A program made the translations under genes and the position numbers. A stretch of 64,000 bases of DNA, from the NCBI RefSeq assembly GCF_900176145.1, contig NZ_FWWY01000001.1, positions 315,517 through 379,516 of the forward strand, given 5' to 3'. Position 1 is the first letter of the stretch. Every line of letters starts with the position of its first letter. Positions 7,708-16,325 of this stretch are shown here, one piece after another. The notes under the pieces were generated by a model. It was not told the DNA's origin. It was given only the letters and a program-made list of their open reading frames with translations, and did not search any database. Source of the DNA: Sulfobacillus thermosulfidooxidans DSM 9293. Lineage in GTDB: Bacteria > Bacillota > Sulfobacillia > Sulfobacillales > Sulfobacillaceae.

Positions 7708-7746
7708 AAAAAAACACCACCCGCTGAGAAGAAAAAGCGGGTGGTG
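7708..7746 (-). terminator. intrinsic terminator of the permease gene
   Basis: On the minus strand CACCACCCGCT pairs with AGCGGGTGGTG (11 bp) and is followed by seven T residues. It lies 26 bases beyond the permease stop codon and also separates it from the convergent gene ending at 7669. Confidence 0.9.
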
Positions 7747-7771
7747 CAAGGCGTCAATCAACTCGTGATAC

Positions 7772-9382
7772 TTACAGGGCTCCTGCCTCGCGGGTTTCAT
7801 CCAAGGCCTCAAGAACTTCTTCAACATCCTTGGTCTTGTAACCGCTCGCCACACCCCAGTAGTAGAACAACAGAGAACCAATAGCAATGACTACAAGGTC
7901 CAACGGATAGTGAATCGCACCCTTACCATGGTTGGCTGGAGCTCCAAACACCGATGAGCCGTAGTACGACATGGCTAGCATGAAGAGCAAGTACACAATT
8001 AGCCAAATCCCTGCCTTAAGTGATTGGGCTGTCGGCCTTTGAATCTGGTTTGGGGCTACCAGAGTCGCAATCGCATACAGAATCAAGCCAACCAACATGG
8101 CGATTAAGAGCGGGAGATTCACTGCCCATCCGGTCCAGTAAATAATGAAAGATCCTCCAATAAAGGCTAGCGGAGCGATAATGTTCATTCCCCCTAATTT
8201 AACGGGGCGCTTAGCGTTCGGGGCCACCCGGCGGAAAACAGCCGCTGAAATCGGTCCAATGATAGAGGTAAGAACAGTCGCGGACGACACAAATCCGACC
8301 AGTTTCTGCCAAGCCGGGAACGGTGCTAAGAAAATCAATCCCATGATAAAGGCCGTGATTAACGCCACCGATGGAACACCGGTTTTCGGGTCAACCTTGG
8401 ACAAGGCTTTGGGGAAATACCGGTTATTCGCCAAAGCGTAAAGAACTCGTGAGGTCGATGCCAGATAAATGTTTCCTGTTCCAGCGGGAGACAAAATCGC
8501 ATCCGCATAAAGCAAGGTGGCGAACCATCCCATGCCAAGTGTAACGGCCAATTGCGCAAATGGTGCCGAGTAACTAAGCGCAGACCATCCTTTAGCAAGT
8601 TGGGAACTGGGCACGCCGCCAATGAAGACGAGTTGGAGAAGGACATACAAAAGTATACCAATAATCAAAGAATACACCACTGCACGGGGAACATCCCGCT
8701 GAGGGTGTTTCGCTTCACCCGCCAAATCCACCGCTTGCCGAAATCCTAAGAACGAAAACACAATACCTGCCGTCGAAACCATTTTCATCATACCGGACGA
8801 GTGGTATGGCGCAAATCCATGGACGGTTAGGTTGCTCCAGTGCATCCCAATGAATAAAAAGAGCAGAACCGTTGCGGATGGCATGATGAACTTGATTAAA
8901 GTCACCGGCGTGTTCACTTTAGCAAAGCTTTTGACCCCGTAATAGTTGATAATAAAGAACAGAGCCATTAACGCTGCTGCAACCAGCAAACCCAGCGCTG
9001 AGATATTGCCATTGGCCGCCTTAAAAGCCGGAATATAGCTTTGCGCATAGGTCACGACACCTTCCGCTTCAACAGCCGGCACGGACGCGTACGCTAAAAA
9101 TGCTGCCCATCCCATGATAAAACTGGTCAAGTGTCCATGGGAGTAATGGGGATAACGCGCGATACCGCCTGATTCGGGAATGAGTCCCCCTAATTCGGCA
9201 TAAACCAGACCGATGAGCATGACAACCACTCCACCGATAACCCAGCTAAAAATAGCAGAGGGACCGGCGCCTTGAGCAGCTGCCTGGCTGGCCAATAACC
9301 AACCGGATCCGATAATGGCTCCAAGCGAGGCCATTGTTAAGTCTAGAAGTGATAATTCCTTTTTGAGCCCCTTGTTAATCAA
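7772..9382 (-). CDS. APC superfamily amino acid permease
   Basis: A 536-residue protein with about 12 membrane helices. The N-terminus ELSLLDLTMASLGAIIGSGWLL is the classical first helix of amino acid-polyamine-organocation permeases, with the unwound GSG substrate site. GFRQAVDLAGEAKHPQRDVPRA matches the conserved loop after helix 6. It should import an amino acid or related amine by proton symport; the substrate cannot be read. TTG 9382 is preferred because AGGAGGAAGACCA precedes it; an ATG ten codons upstream would put the ribosome site inside the coding region. It ends in a good terminator. Confidence 0.88.
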   Translation of the reverse strand: MINKGLKKELSLLDLTMASLGAIIGSGWLLASQAAAQGAGPSAIFSWVIGGVVVMLIGLVYAELGGLIPESGGIARYPHYSHGHLTSFIMGWAAFLAYASVPAVEAEGVVTYAQSYIPAFKAANGNISALGLLVAAALMALFFIINYYGVKSFAKVNTPVTLIKFIMPSATVLLFLFIGMHWSNLTVHGFAPYHSSGMMKMVSTAGIVFSFLGFRQAVDLAGEAKHPQRDVPRAVVYSLIIGILLYVLLQLVFIGGVPSSQLAKGWSALSYSAPFAQLAVTLGMGWFATLLYADAILSPAGTGNIYLASTSRVLYALANNRYFPKALSKVDPKTGVPSVALITAFIMGLIFLAPFPAWQKLVGFVSSATVLTSIIGPISAAVFRRVAPNAKRPVKLGGMNIIAPLAFIGGSFIIYWTGWAVNLPLLIAMLVGLILYAIATLVAPNQIQRPTAQSLKAGIWLIVYLLFMLAMSYYGSSVFGAPANHGKGAIHYPLDLVVIAIGSLLFYYWGVASGYKTKDVEEVLEALDETREAGAL

Positions 9383-9730
9383 TGGTCTTCCTCCTAACAG
9401 TAGTGTCAGCACAATTGTGATTGGGAAATTGAGGTGGAGCCAATTGGCAATAGACAGAATACCAACTGTGAATAATTTATTTCGACAAAACTCTCAGATT
9501 TCCTGCTTAATCTGAAATTTTATTTTCATGCTATCTACCGTATTTTTTTCCTGAATTTCATGGTATATGTTTTGGTTAATGTTTTTTCCAAGATCGTCTC
9601 GCACAAAATCGAAAGAGCGAACAATAATAAAGGGCTAATGAGGAATCGACTAGAGCATACGTCGAAACTTATTCTGTTTGATAGCCTAATGGCCAAATTT
9701 TTAAATGAGAATGCAAAACCAGGAGGAAAA
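9383..9730. other. divergent intergenic region, AT-rich
   Basis: About 350 bases between the divergent permease and LigB-type genes. It is AT-rich and contains a TCAGATT/AATCTGA inverted repeat (9494-9515) within the presumed leader of the permease. No reading frame here has a ribosome site or family match. Confidence 0.4.
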
Positions 9731-10570
9731 ATGACAATGTCTTTAACGGCAGTCGCATTGATGTCGCACGGCACGGAGGCATTAATGCATTTTCTCGATC
9801 CTCACTACTCGGTGATTTTTCACGATACGTGTTCTCACCAAATTGACGTCTCTAATAAGATCTCTGAAAAAAAGCCTGAGACGCTTGTTGTCATCACCCC
9901 ACATGGTGTCCGCGCTGAAGGAATGATCACCATATCTTATGCTGAGTGGGTAGAAGGACATCTGGATATCTATCCATCACAGCCCTTGCATGACACGTAT
10001 GCGATTAACCGTCCGTTAGCAGAACATCTTATTCAGTCTTTAGGACCCATTTTGACCGCTGCCATCAGTTATGGAGCATCAGCGGGTGAGTTCAACCGGC
10101 TTCCTCTGGATTGGGGCGCTCATGTGCCCTTACGTTTTATCCAAGCTTTTTTACCCTCTTCTCCCTCAGTTGTTATTTTGACCCCATCCCGCAGCCTTTC
10201 CCTAGCGGATCTGTTTTCCTATGGTCAACACCTGGCTTCCTTGCTTCGGCATTGGCCTTCACCCGTAGCACTTATTGCATCAGGCGATCTCTCCCACACC
10301 CATGATCCCTCGGGCCCTTATGGATTTGATGCCGAAGCCGCTTCCTTTGATCACGACTTTGTGACGATGCTCAAAACCTGTCAAGCCCGCTGGTTGTTAT
10401 CCTTACCTGCCGATCATATTGACCGCGTGAAAGTTGACGCATTATGGCAAGTGGCCATAATGCTAGGCGTGTTGTCCCGGGTCAACCATGGACCTTGGCA
10501 CATCAGTGGATATTCCTGTCCGACATATTTTGGCATGGTGAGCAGCTTTGTGGATGTGTATGAGACGTAA
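9731..10570 (+). CDS. LigB-type (class III extradiol dioxygenase/MEMO-like) protein
   Basis: A 279-residue protein of the LigB/MEMO fold. VALMSHGTEAL at the N-terminus supplies the first metal-ligand His region, ETLVVITPHG the second, and LIASGDLSHTHDPSGPYGFD is the conserved GDLSH motif with the catalytic His. Such proteins include extradiol ring-cleavage dioxygenases and the AmmeMemoRadiSam system B protein; without an AMMECR1 or radical-SAM neighbour the role is open. ATG 9731 follows AGGAGGAAAA; the frame is open upstream to 9560 but without a ribosome site. Confidence 0.78.
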   Translation: MTMSLTAVALMSHGTEALMHFLDPHYSVIFHDTCSHQIDVSNKISEKKPETLVVITPHGVRAEGMITISYAEWVEGHLDIYPSQPLHDTYAINRPLAEHLIQSLGPILTAAISYGASAGEFNRLPLDWGAHVPLRFIQAFLPSSPSVVILTPSRSLSLADLFSYGQHLASLLRHWPSPVALIASGDLSHTHDPSGPYGFDAEAASFDHDFVTMLKTCQARWLLSLPADHIDRVKVDALWQVAIMLGVLSRVNHGPWHISGYSCPTYFGMVSSFVDVYET

Positions 10571-10671
10571 ACATGATAAAGTGATGGCGAGAATTTTTTA
10601 GCGGGATTTTACCCGTCATCGGAGATTGCTTCGGTAAACGACCGACCTTTGGCAGGAGGAGGCTATAAAGC

Positions 10672-11280
10672 ATGGAGGATTTATCCCAATCCGCTTTGAT
10701 TGTCGTAGATTTTCAAAATGACTTTTGCCCAGGAGGTGCCTTAGCAGTACCAGAGGGCGATCTCATTTATCCAGTCGTCCAAGACCTCATTGATCGCTTT
10801 GAAGAGGCCGGGCGCCCTATTATCTTCACGCGCGATTTCCACCCTCAAAACCACATTTCTTTTGTGTCTCAAGGAGGGCCTTGGCCAGCGCACTGTGTTC
10901 AAAATAGCCTCGGATTTGAATTCTATCCTCGCCTGCGCATTCCACAAAACGCCGTCCATTTTTATAAAGGATATCTAGATAATGTTGATGCCTACAGTGG
11001 GTTTGAGGGACGGCTAGTGGAAGCAGGACGGATTACAGAGACAACATTGGAATCGTGGCTCAAAGCGCACAATGTAAAAACCGTCTTTATCGTCGGATTA
11101 GCGACAGATTATTGTGTTCGAGCCACGACGCTTGATGCACTGCACGCAGAGTTTCAAACAATCGTCGTCAGCAATGGAATCAAAGGGGTTAATGTCCAGC
11201 CAGACGACAGTGATAAGGCGATCCACGACATGCAGGGAGAAGGCGCTGTGTTCTTGGAATGGCCGGTTAAAAATGGCTGA
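10672..11280 (+). CDS. pncA: nicotinamidase
   Basis: A 202-residue isochorismatase-fold amidohydrolase with the full nicotinamidase set: Asp13 in VVDFQNDFCPGGAL, the metal site DFHPQNHISF (HxxxH), the Lys of YKGYLDNVDAYSGF, and the nucleophilic Cys of GLATDYCVRATTLDA. It converts nicotinamide to nicotinate in NAD+ salvage. ATG 10672 follows AGGAGGAGG. The stop overlaps the start of the next gene by 8 bases, so the two are co-translated. The assignment as nicotinamidase rather than a generic isochorismatase rests on the metal-binding motif. Confidence 0.88.
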   Translation: MEDLSQSALIVVDFQNDFCPGGALAVPEGDLIYPVVQDLIDRFEEAGRPIIFTRDFHPQNHISFVSQGGPWPAHCVQNSLGFEFYPRLRIPQNAVHFYKGYLDNVDAYSGFEGRLVEAGRITETTLESWLKAHNVKTVFIVGLATDYCVRATTLDALHAEFQTIVVSNGIKGVNVQPDDSDKAIHDMQGEGAVFLEWPVKNG

Positions 11281-11845
11281 AAAACCAGCCATTTTGGCCA
11301 TAGATTTTCAAGAGGCCATCGCCCGGCCTTCATCGCCAAAGGATCCCCGTCACAAGGTATTGGCTGCTAGTCAAGCTGTGATTCGGCAAGCGCGCCTGGC
11401 GTCTGTTCCCGTTATTTTTACCCAAACCCTCAGGCGATCCGATCACAAAGGAGCCATCACCGCAAAAACTGACCGGGACAAGCGCCAGCCTCCATCATCG
11501 ACACCCAAAGATTTGGGCGAGATTCTCCCCGAATTGGGTCCATTGCCGCAAGATATCGTCATTCCCAAATACCAGTGGAGCCCGTTTTATGCAACCCCTT
11601 TGGAAATGTTTTTAAGCCGCTTACACATTACCACAATTTTATTAATGGGGATTGCAACCAACCTGGCAGTAGAAAGTACGGCCCGCGATGCTTATGATAG
11701 AAATTATCACTGTATTGCTATTGCTGATGCCATGATGGGAACGACGCCAGAAGAACATCGGTTTAGTTTAACCTATGTTTTTCCCCGCATTAGCCAGGTC
11801 ATGACATCGACCGCGGCTATTGCCTGGCTTGTCGCGAAGCATTAA
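11273..11845 (+). CDS. isochorismatase-like protein lacking the catalytic Cys
   Basis: A 190-residue member of the cysteine hydrolase fold, with Asp11 in AIDFQEA and Lys99 in VIPKYQWSPF, but with Ala at the nucleophile position: GIATNLAVESTARDA has A132 where the family has Cys. It therefore cannot use the standard thioester mechanism and may be a binding or regulatory paralogue of the adjacent nicotinamidase, or an enzyme of a different kind. Similar Ala variants occur in the wider family as I recall it. ATG 11273 overlaps the pncA stop (ATGGCTGA), implying coupled expression. Confidence 0.78.
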   Translation: MAEKPAILAIDFQEAIARPSSPKDPRHKVLAASQAVIRQARLASVPVIFTQTLRRSDHKGAITAKTDRDKRQPPSSTPKDLGEILPELGPLPQDIVIPKYQWSPFYATPLEMFLSRLHITTILLMGIATNLAVESTARDAYDRNYHCIAIADAMMGTTPEEHRFSLTYVFPRISQVMTSTAAIAWLVAKH

Positions 11846-11849
11846 GGGG

Positions 11850-13181
11850 GTGAACACCATAAAATCGCGTTGTTTAGCCATCTTATCTGTGCCATCTGTT
11901 GCCATTATTCTATTGGCCCGCTCAGGCACATGGGCATGGTGGCAATGGCTTGTGGCACTGATTGGCATTGGTGTACCTTGGAGCTTATTTTTCATGAAAT
12001 CACGAGCCAAACCCTCTGTTCTCTTGCAAGATGCCTCAGCGGCTACCCTTGATGCGGCGGAAACCACATTTCAAATCGGCCATGCCGCGCTTCCCCATTT
12101 GCGGCAAGGTTTAAATCGGGAAACAGCTCAGCACATTGCGAATATTATCCAACGCACAGTTGGAGTGGAAGCTGTGGCTATTACGGACACCCATATTGTG
12201 CTAGGATGGGCCGGAAAGAAATGCCCGCAGCATGATCCCGGAACCTCTTTATCCACGACTACAAAAGAGGTCATGCGGGATAAAGTGCAACGCATACTGA
12301 AAACCGAAGAACTACAAGGAGCCTATGATGAATGCCAACTTGGCGTTGTTGTCATTACCCCGTTAATTTCCCATAATCAGGCTGTCGGTTCTGTGAAATT
12401 GTATGTTGCAGAACAAAGTATGTTGCCCAATCGAGTCGGACGTCTTGCCGAGGGAATCGCCCAGTTGCTCTCCATTTTATTGGAAGTGGCGGAAGTGGAC
12501 CGGCAGCGCTCATTGGCCGCTGCAGCCCGATTAGAAGCGCTTCAGGCTCAAATTCGCCCCCATTTTCTGTTTAATGTGCTCAACACTATCATTTCCTTTT
12601 CGCGGACGGATCCCGACAAAGCCCGCGATCTGCTCATTCAACTGGCCTCATTCTTTCGCCGGTCACTATCGCATAAAGGATCCACCGTCTTATTGAAAGA
12701 TGAAATTGATTATGTGCAAACTTATCTCAACTTGGAAAAGGCTCGGTATGGGGACAAATTGCGATATCGTCTACGCATACAGCCTGAGTCATTGCAACGT
12801 TCGGTTCCCGTACTCATTATCCAACCCTTAGTGGAAAATGCTGTCATTCACGGCATTGCCGAGAAAGAAGGGTCAGGGATGGTGAGTGTTAGCATTCGCA
12901 ATCATGGCAGCGATACCATTATTTATATCTCGGATAATGGGCGGGGCATCGCTAAGTCTAAGCAACGCGAAATCTTCCAGATGGGACAGGGACAAGGCAT
13001 GGGACTTGGCTTATCCAATGTCTCAGAAAGATTGGTGGGGCTTTATGGCAGCAAGTATCGTTTGCGATTACGGTCGTCGGAAAACAAGGGCACGACCGTC
13101 CGTCTCGTAATTCCGGCCACAGGTCCCAGACAAGACGCCGCACAATCCCAAGTGGTCTATACGGCCTTTAGTCAATCTTAA
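11850..13181 (+). CDS. LytS-type sensor histidine kinase
   Basis: About 443 residues: an N-terminal hydrophobic region (roughly residues 7-42), a GAF-like sensor segment, then a His_kinase domain with QIRPHFLFNVLNTIISFSR containing the phosphorylated His, and a HATPase domain with the N box PLVENAVIHGI, DNGRGI and GMGLGLSNV. The short N-terminal part lacks the 5TM module of true LytS. It should autophosphorylate and pass phosphate to the LytTR regulator 27 bases downstream. The start is uncertain: GTG 11850 overlaps the ribosome-site-like AAGGGGGTG. The stimulus is unknown. Confidence 0.85.
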   Translation: MNTIKSRCLAILSVPSVAIILLARSGTWAWWQWLVALIGIGVPWSLFFMKSRAKPSVLLQDASAATLDAAETTFQIGHAALPHLRQGLNRETAQHIANIIQRTVGVEAVAITDTHIVLGWAGKKCPQHDPGTSLSTTTKEVMRDKVQRILKTEELQGAYDECQLGVVVITPLISHNQAVGSVKLYVAEQSMLPNRVGRLAEGIAQLLSILLEVAEVDRQRSLAAAARLEALQAQIRPHFLFNVLNTIISFSRTDPDKARDLLIQLASFFRRSLSHKGSTVLLKDEIDYVQTYLNLEKARYGDKLRYRLRIQPESLQRSVPVLIIQPLVENAVIHGIAEKEGSGMVSVSIRNHGSDTIIYISDNGRGIAKSKQREIFQMGQGQGMGLGLSNVSERLVGLYGSKYRLRLRSSENKGTTVRLVIPATGPRQDAAQSQVVYTAFSQS

Positions 13182-13208
13182 TATCTGCAAACGAGGTGGA
13201 GGACCATC

Positions 13209-13940
13209 ATGCTCAAAGCGCTAATCGTTGAAGACGAATATCCTGCCCGCCAAGAGCTTCGTTATTTGTTAGAACCCTATCATGAAGTCATCGAAATCAT
13301 TGGGGAAGCCCAAACTGCTCGGGAAGCCATATCTCTCATCAACGCATTGGATTATGATGTCGTGTTTTTGGATATCCAGATGCCTGGAATGTCCGGTATG
13401 GAAATTGCCCGTTTGTTAAAAGAACAACACCCTCACTTGAAAATTGTGTTTGTGTCTGCCCACGAACACTATGCCGTCGATGCGTTTGCCATTCAAGTCG
13501 TAGACTATTTATTAAAACCGGTTTCCAATGAACGCATTGCCGAAACCATCAGGCGTCTGACCCAAAATGATGCATCAGAGCCTCCAAAACCCGTCGTCGA
13601 GCCCTTGACGTGGGTTCCTTGTGAATCCGGAGGGCATACGATTCCGGTTAATGTTCATGACATTATCTTTATTATGGCGGAGCATGAAATTATCTATATT
13701 TATACGTATCACGAAAGATATCCGACCCGTTTTACCTTACAAGAACTGCAAGAACGTTTACCTCAGGAAACCTTCTTACGGACTCACCGCAGTTTTATTG
13801 CCAATATGCATCAAGTCAAAGAAATCATGCCGTATTTTAACGGCACCTATCTTCTGAAAATGAAAGATAAGCACGGGAGCGAAGTGGTCGTTAGTCGATC
13901 CAACGTCAAAAAGGTTAAAGAATTATTTAACATTACCTAG
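13209..13940 (+). CDS. LytTR family response regulator
   Basis: A 243-residue regulator with a receiver domain (acidic pocket Glu8-Asp9-Glu10, phospho-acceptor Asp55 in VVFLDIQMPGMSG, conserved Lys in YLLKPVS) and a C-terminal LytTR DNA-binding domain (residues about 135-243), including FLRTHRSFIANMHQVKEI and the terminal NVKKVKELF. LytTR proteins bind direct repeats upstream of target promoters, often for autolysis, carbon or extracellular functions; the target here is not in view. ATG 13209 follows GAGGTGGAGG. The end overlaps the convergent moaE gene by 8 bases. Confidence 0.9.
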   Translation: MLKALIVEDEYPARQELRYLLEPYHEVIEIIGEAQTAREAISLINALDYDVVFLDIQMPGMSGMEIARLLKEQHPHLKIVFVSAHEHYAVDAFAIQVVDYLLKPVSNERIAETIRRLTQNDASEPPKPVVEPLTWVPCESGGHTIPVNVHDIIFIMAEHEIIYIYTYHERYPTRFTLQELQERLPQETFLRTHRSFIANMHQVKEIMPYFNGTYLLKMKDKHGSEVVVSRSNVKKVKELFNIT

Positions 13941-14373
13941 GTTCTTGGGTTCCTTCGGGCTCGTCATGCCACTGGCTGGACCCATCTGCCCAGTGTTCCT
14001 TTTTCCAAATTGGCACCTGCTGTTTCACCCGGTCAATACCCGCCTTGGCTGCCGCAAAAGCTTGTTCGCGGTGGGGCGCGGAAACAGCGACTAAAACACT
14101 CGCCGCCCCCACCGGTAATTCCCCGATGCGGTGGATAATGACCACGTGACGAATGTCAAATTCCTCTTTAAGGGCTTCTCCAATCTTTCGAATCTGGGAC
14201 TGAGCCATTGGTGGATAAACATCATAATATAGGCCAAGCGAAGGCCGTCCTTCAAACTCATTGCGGACCGTGCCGAGAAATATCGCTTGGGCCCCTGTAG
14301 ATGGGTCATCAATCATGGATAATGCTTCAGCCAGATTGATGGGATCTTCTGTGATGAGATAGTAGTCCACCAC
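13933..14373 (-). CDS. moaE: molybdopterin synthase catalytic subunit MoaE
   Basis: A 146-residue MoaE. GAQAIFLGTVRNEFEGRPSLGL is the conserved N-terminal active-site region, VVIIHRIGELPVGAASVLVAVSAPHR the central region with the conserved H-R-x-G, and QQVPIWKKEHWADG carries the catalytic Lys pair with the usual P-I-W-K-K/E. It transfers sulfur from MoaD thiocarboxylate to cPMP to make molybdopterin in the cytoplasm. It lies directly downstream of moaD, and the cofactor would serve the formate dehydrogenase at 39.4 kb. Confidence 0.93.
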   Translation of the reverse strand: MVDYYLITEDPINLAEALSMIDDPSTGAQAIFLGTVRNEFEGRPSLGLYYDVYPPMAQSQIRKIGEALKEEFDIRHVVIIHRIGELPVGAASVLVAVSAPHREQAFAAAKAGIDRVKQQVPIWKKEHWADGSSQWHDEPEGTQEPR

Positions 14374-14402
14374 TATGCCTCCTCATTGTCATATATGTCT
14401 AT

Positions 14403-14648
14403 TTAACCGCCAGAAACGGGCGGCACAACAGCTAATTCATCTCCTGGCTTTAGTGCATAATGCGGGTCAACCCACTCTTCATTCACACTGAATAGCCAGG
14501 ATTCCAGGGGTTCTTTTAATGACGGATATAAATATTGCTGAAAGAACTCTTTGACCGAGAGCTCTTTAGGCAATTCATACGTTTTCTCCCGGGTATTCAT
14601 ACGATCGGCCGCAAATGAAAAGAATAACACCGTAATCTCGGAGGGCAC
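14403..14648 (-). CDS. moaD: molybdopterin synthase sulfur carrier subunit MoaD
   Basis: An 81-residue ubiquitin-fold sulfur carrier ending in VVPPVSGG; the C-terminal Gly-Gly is adenylated and converted to a thiocarboxylate. Conserved hallmarks are ITVLFFSFAADRM at the N-terminus and NEEWVDPHYALKPGDELAVVPP near the end. GTG 14648 is chosen because AGGAGTGAAGATAG lies just upstream; a longer frame begins at 14714 but adds sequence outside the domain. It forms an operon with moaE and is divergent from the L,D-transpeptidase gene with only about 55 bases between. Confidence 0.9.
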   Translation of the reverse strand: MPSEITVLFFSFAADRMNTREKTYELPKELSVKEFFQQYLYPSLKEPLESWLFSVNEEWVDPHYALKPGDELAVVPPVSGG

Positions 14649-14702
14649 CCTATCTTCACTCCTTTCATGGTCCACCCTAGTCGAGGAGGCGACGTAGCCA
14701 AC

Positions 14703-15527
14703 GTGCTGTGGCACAATTATTTCAAACCGGTTCTCTTTGTTGCCGTCATATGTGTGTGGGCATTAACCTGGGGCTTCATGGAGTACGGTTTTGGCATTCC
14801 CGTCCAAGCTTTAAGCCACCAATCCATCAGATTTTTGCCCCATCCAAAACGCGTCGGCATTCTCTATCCCTTGTTGATCAAAACCCACGGGGCCATTAGC
14901 GTCTCGTCCTTATATCATGATATCACGCTTGAACCCCGGGAAAACTTTGTGATTACCCCGCAAGGTCCCCATGAATTTGCCTTGCATCCCACGCGCTTTT
15001 GGCCAGATTCCACCACAATTGACTGTGTGATCCATGATCAGCAAGGCACCGAGCAAACGGTGCTGCACACAGATGATGGAAAAGTCCTCCGAGTCGACTT
15101 AACCACACAAACGATGGAGGCATATGAAGATGAAACCTTAGTGCGTGTTATGCCCGTATCTACGGGCACGAGCCCCCGCTGGACAACCCCTACCGGCACG
15201 TTCTACATTTTTCGCCGGGTCCTTGATGATCATATGCAAGGAGGAGAGCCAGGCACCAAAGATTACTGGGATGTCCATCATGTTCCTTATGCCCAGTATA
15301 TTTACCGGGGCATCGCCATTCACGGCGCATGGTGGAATAATCACTTTGGCATTCCCCGCAGTCATGGTTGCATCCAACTCTCCACCCGCATCCATAATCC
15401 TCATCCTCAACACATCATTGACAATGCCAAATGGGTCTGGGATTTTGCTGATCTAGGCACTCCCGTCATTATTTTTGGCCAGACGCCTCAGAACTCATCG
15501 ACACCACTGTCTTACCCGGAGGAATAA
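14703..15527 (+). CDS. L,D-transpeptidase (YkuD domain)
   Basis: About 274 residues: one N-terminal membrane segment (VLFVAVICVWALTWGF), a linker, and a YkuD catalytic domain with IAIHGAWWNNHFGIPRSHGCIQLS, the HxxHGC motif with the nucleophilic Cys. It would form 3-3 cross-links or attach proteins to peptidoglycan on the outer face of the membrane. A start at GTG 14703 follows GAGGAGG at some distance; ATG 14667 without a ribosome site is the alternative. Its last 59 bases overlap the convergent lgt gene. Confidence 0.85.
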   Translation: MLWHNYFKPVLFVAVICVWALTWGFMEYGFGIPVQALSHQSIRFLPHPKRVGILYPLLIKTHGAISVSSLYHDITLEPRENFVITPQGPHEFALHPTRFWPDSTTIDCVIHDQQGTEQTVLHTDDGKVLRVDLTTQTMEAYEDETLVRVMPVSTGTSPRWTTPTGTFYIFRRVLDDHMQGGEPGTKDYWDVHHVPYAQYIYRGIAIHGAWWNNHFGIPRSHGCIQLSTRIHNPHPQHIIDNAKWVWDFADLGTPVIIFGQTPQNSSTPLSYPEE

Positions 15528-16293
15528 GCCGGGTTGCCGATTTACGCCATGTTCGCCGCATCATGAGACCGGTGAAAATCAAAATGGGAGGCGTAAAAAG
15601 CTGCATCAAGGTGGTGAATCCAATGCCCCAATAGGGGTTAATGTAATGGATGAGATACAAGGGATTGTCCCGTGTTGTTTCGCCGATAAACCCGCGCAAG
15701 ATCGCATAATAGAACATCGCCGACCAGAACTGGTAACCTGGCGGTGGAGTCCGGTAGCGCTCCAGCCAAAAATAGCGGAGAATTAAAAATACCCCGATAA
15801 AAGACCCCCAGAGCTGTTCTGGCCAACGTCCAAACCCTAATTCGGTCATCCGTCCTAGCACTTCGTGGTTAAAAATATTACCGATACGAACCATAAAGAT
15901 ACCAAGACCAATGCCCGGAACCGTCCAGTCTACAAGATAATTAAAGACCAAAGGTTTTTTACGCAACTGGTACCATAAAGCAAAAACCCCTAAACCCACA
16001 GCTCCGTCATAGGCAAGTCCGCCGTCCCAGATCCGCAAAATCTGCACCGGATCCGTCCAAATCCACTGCGGTTCATTGGCCAAGACAAATACGAGCCTGG
16101 CCCCAATGACTCCCCAGAGAACCGTCCATAATGTGACATTAGAGAGATAATCGGGATCTTCTCCTAATTGTTTTCCCCGTTCGATCAGATAATAAGATCC
16201 TCCCAATATTGCCAGCACCATGAAGATTCCATACCAATGCACGCCAATGGGACCGATTTTAAAGGCAAACGGATGCAGTTTTGCAATATACAT
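15469..16293 (-). CDS. lgt: prolipoprotein diacylglyceryl transferase
   Basis: A 274-residue seven-helix protein. GPIGVHWYGIFMVLA and MVRIGNIFNHEVLGR are the Lgt signature regions (the second carries the essential Arg-Ile-Gly-Asn). It transfers diacylglycerol from phosphatidylglycerol to the lipobox Cys of prolipoproteins, such as the GerC and FixH-like lipoproteins in this window. The usual HPxQLYE segment reads RWPEQLWGS, a divergence at a conserved His. ATG 16293 follows a short AGAGAGGGAA ribosome site. Confidence 0.9.
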   Translation of the reverse strand: MYIAKLHPFAFKIGPIGVHWYGIFMVLAILGGSYYLIERGKQLGEDPDYLSNVTLWTVLWGVIGARLVFVLANEPQWIWTDPVQILRIWDGGLAYDGAVGLGVFALWYQLRKKPLVFNYLVDWTVPGIGLGIFMVRIGNIFNHEVLGRMTELGFGRWPEQLWGSFIGVFLILRYFWLERYRTPPPGYQFWSAMFYYAILRGFIGETTRDNPLYLIHYINPYWGIGFTTLMQLFTPPILIFTGLMMRRTWRKSATRLIPPGKTVVSMSSEASGQK

Positions 16294-16325
16294 AGATTCC
16301 CTCTCTTTATATCATCTTATAGCTG

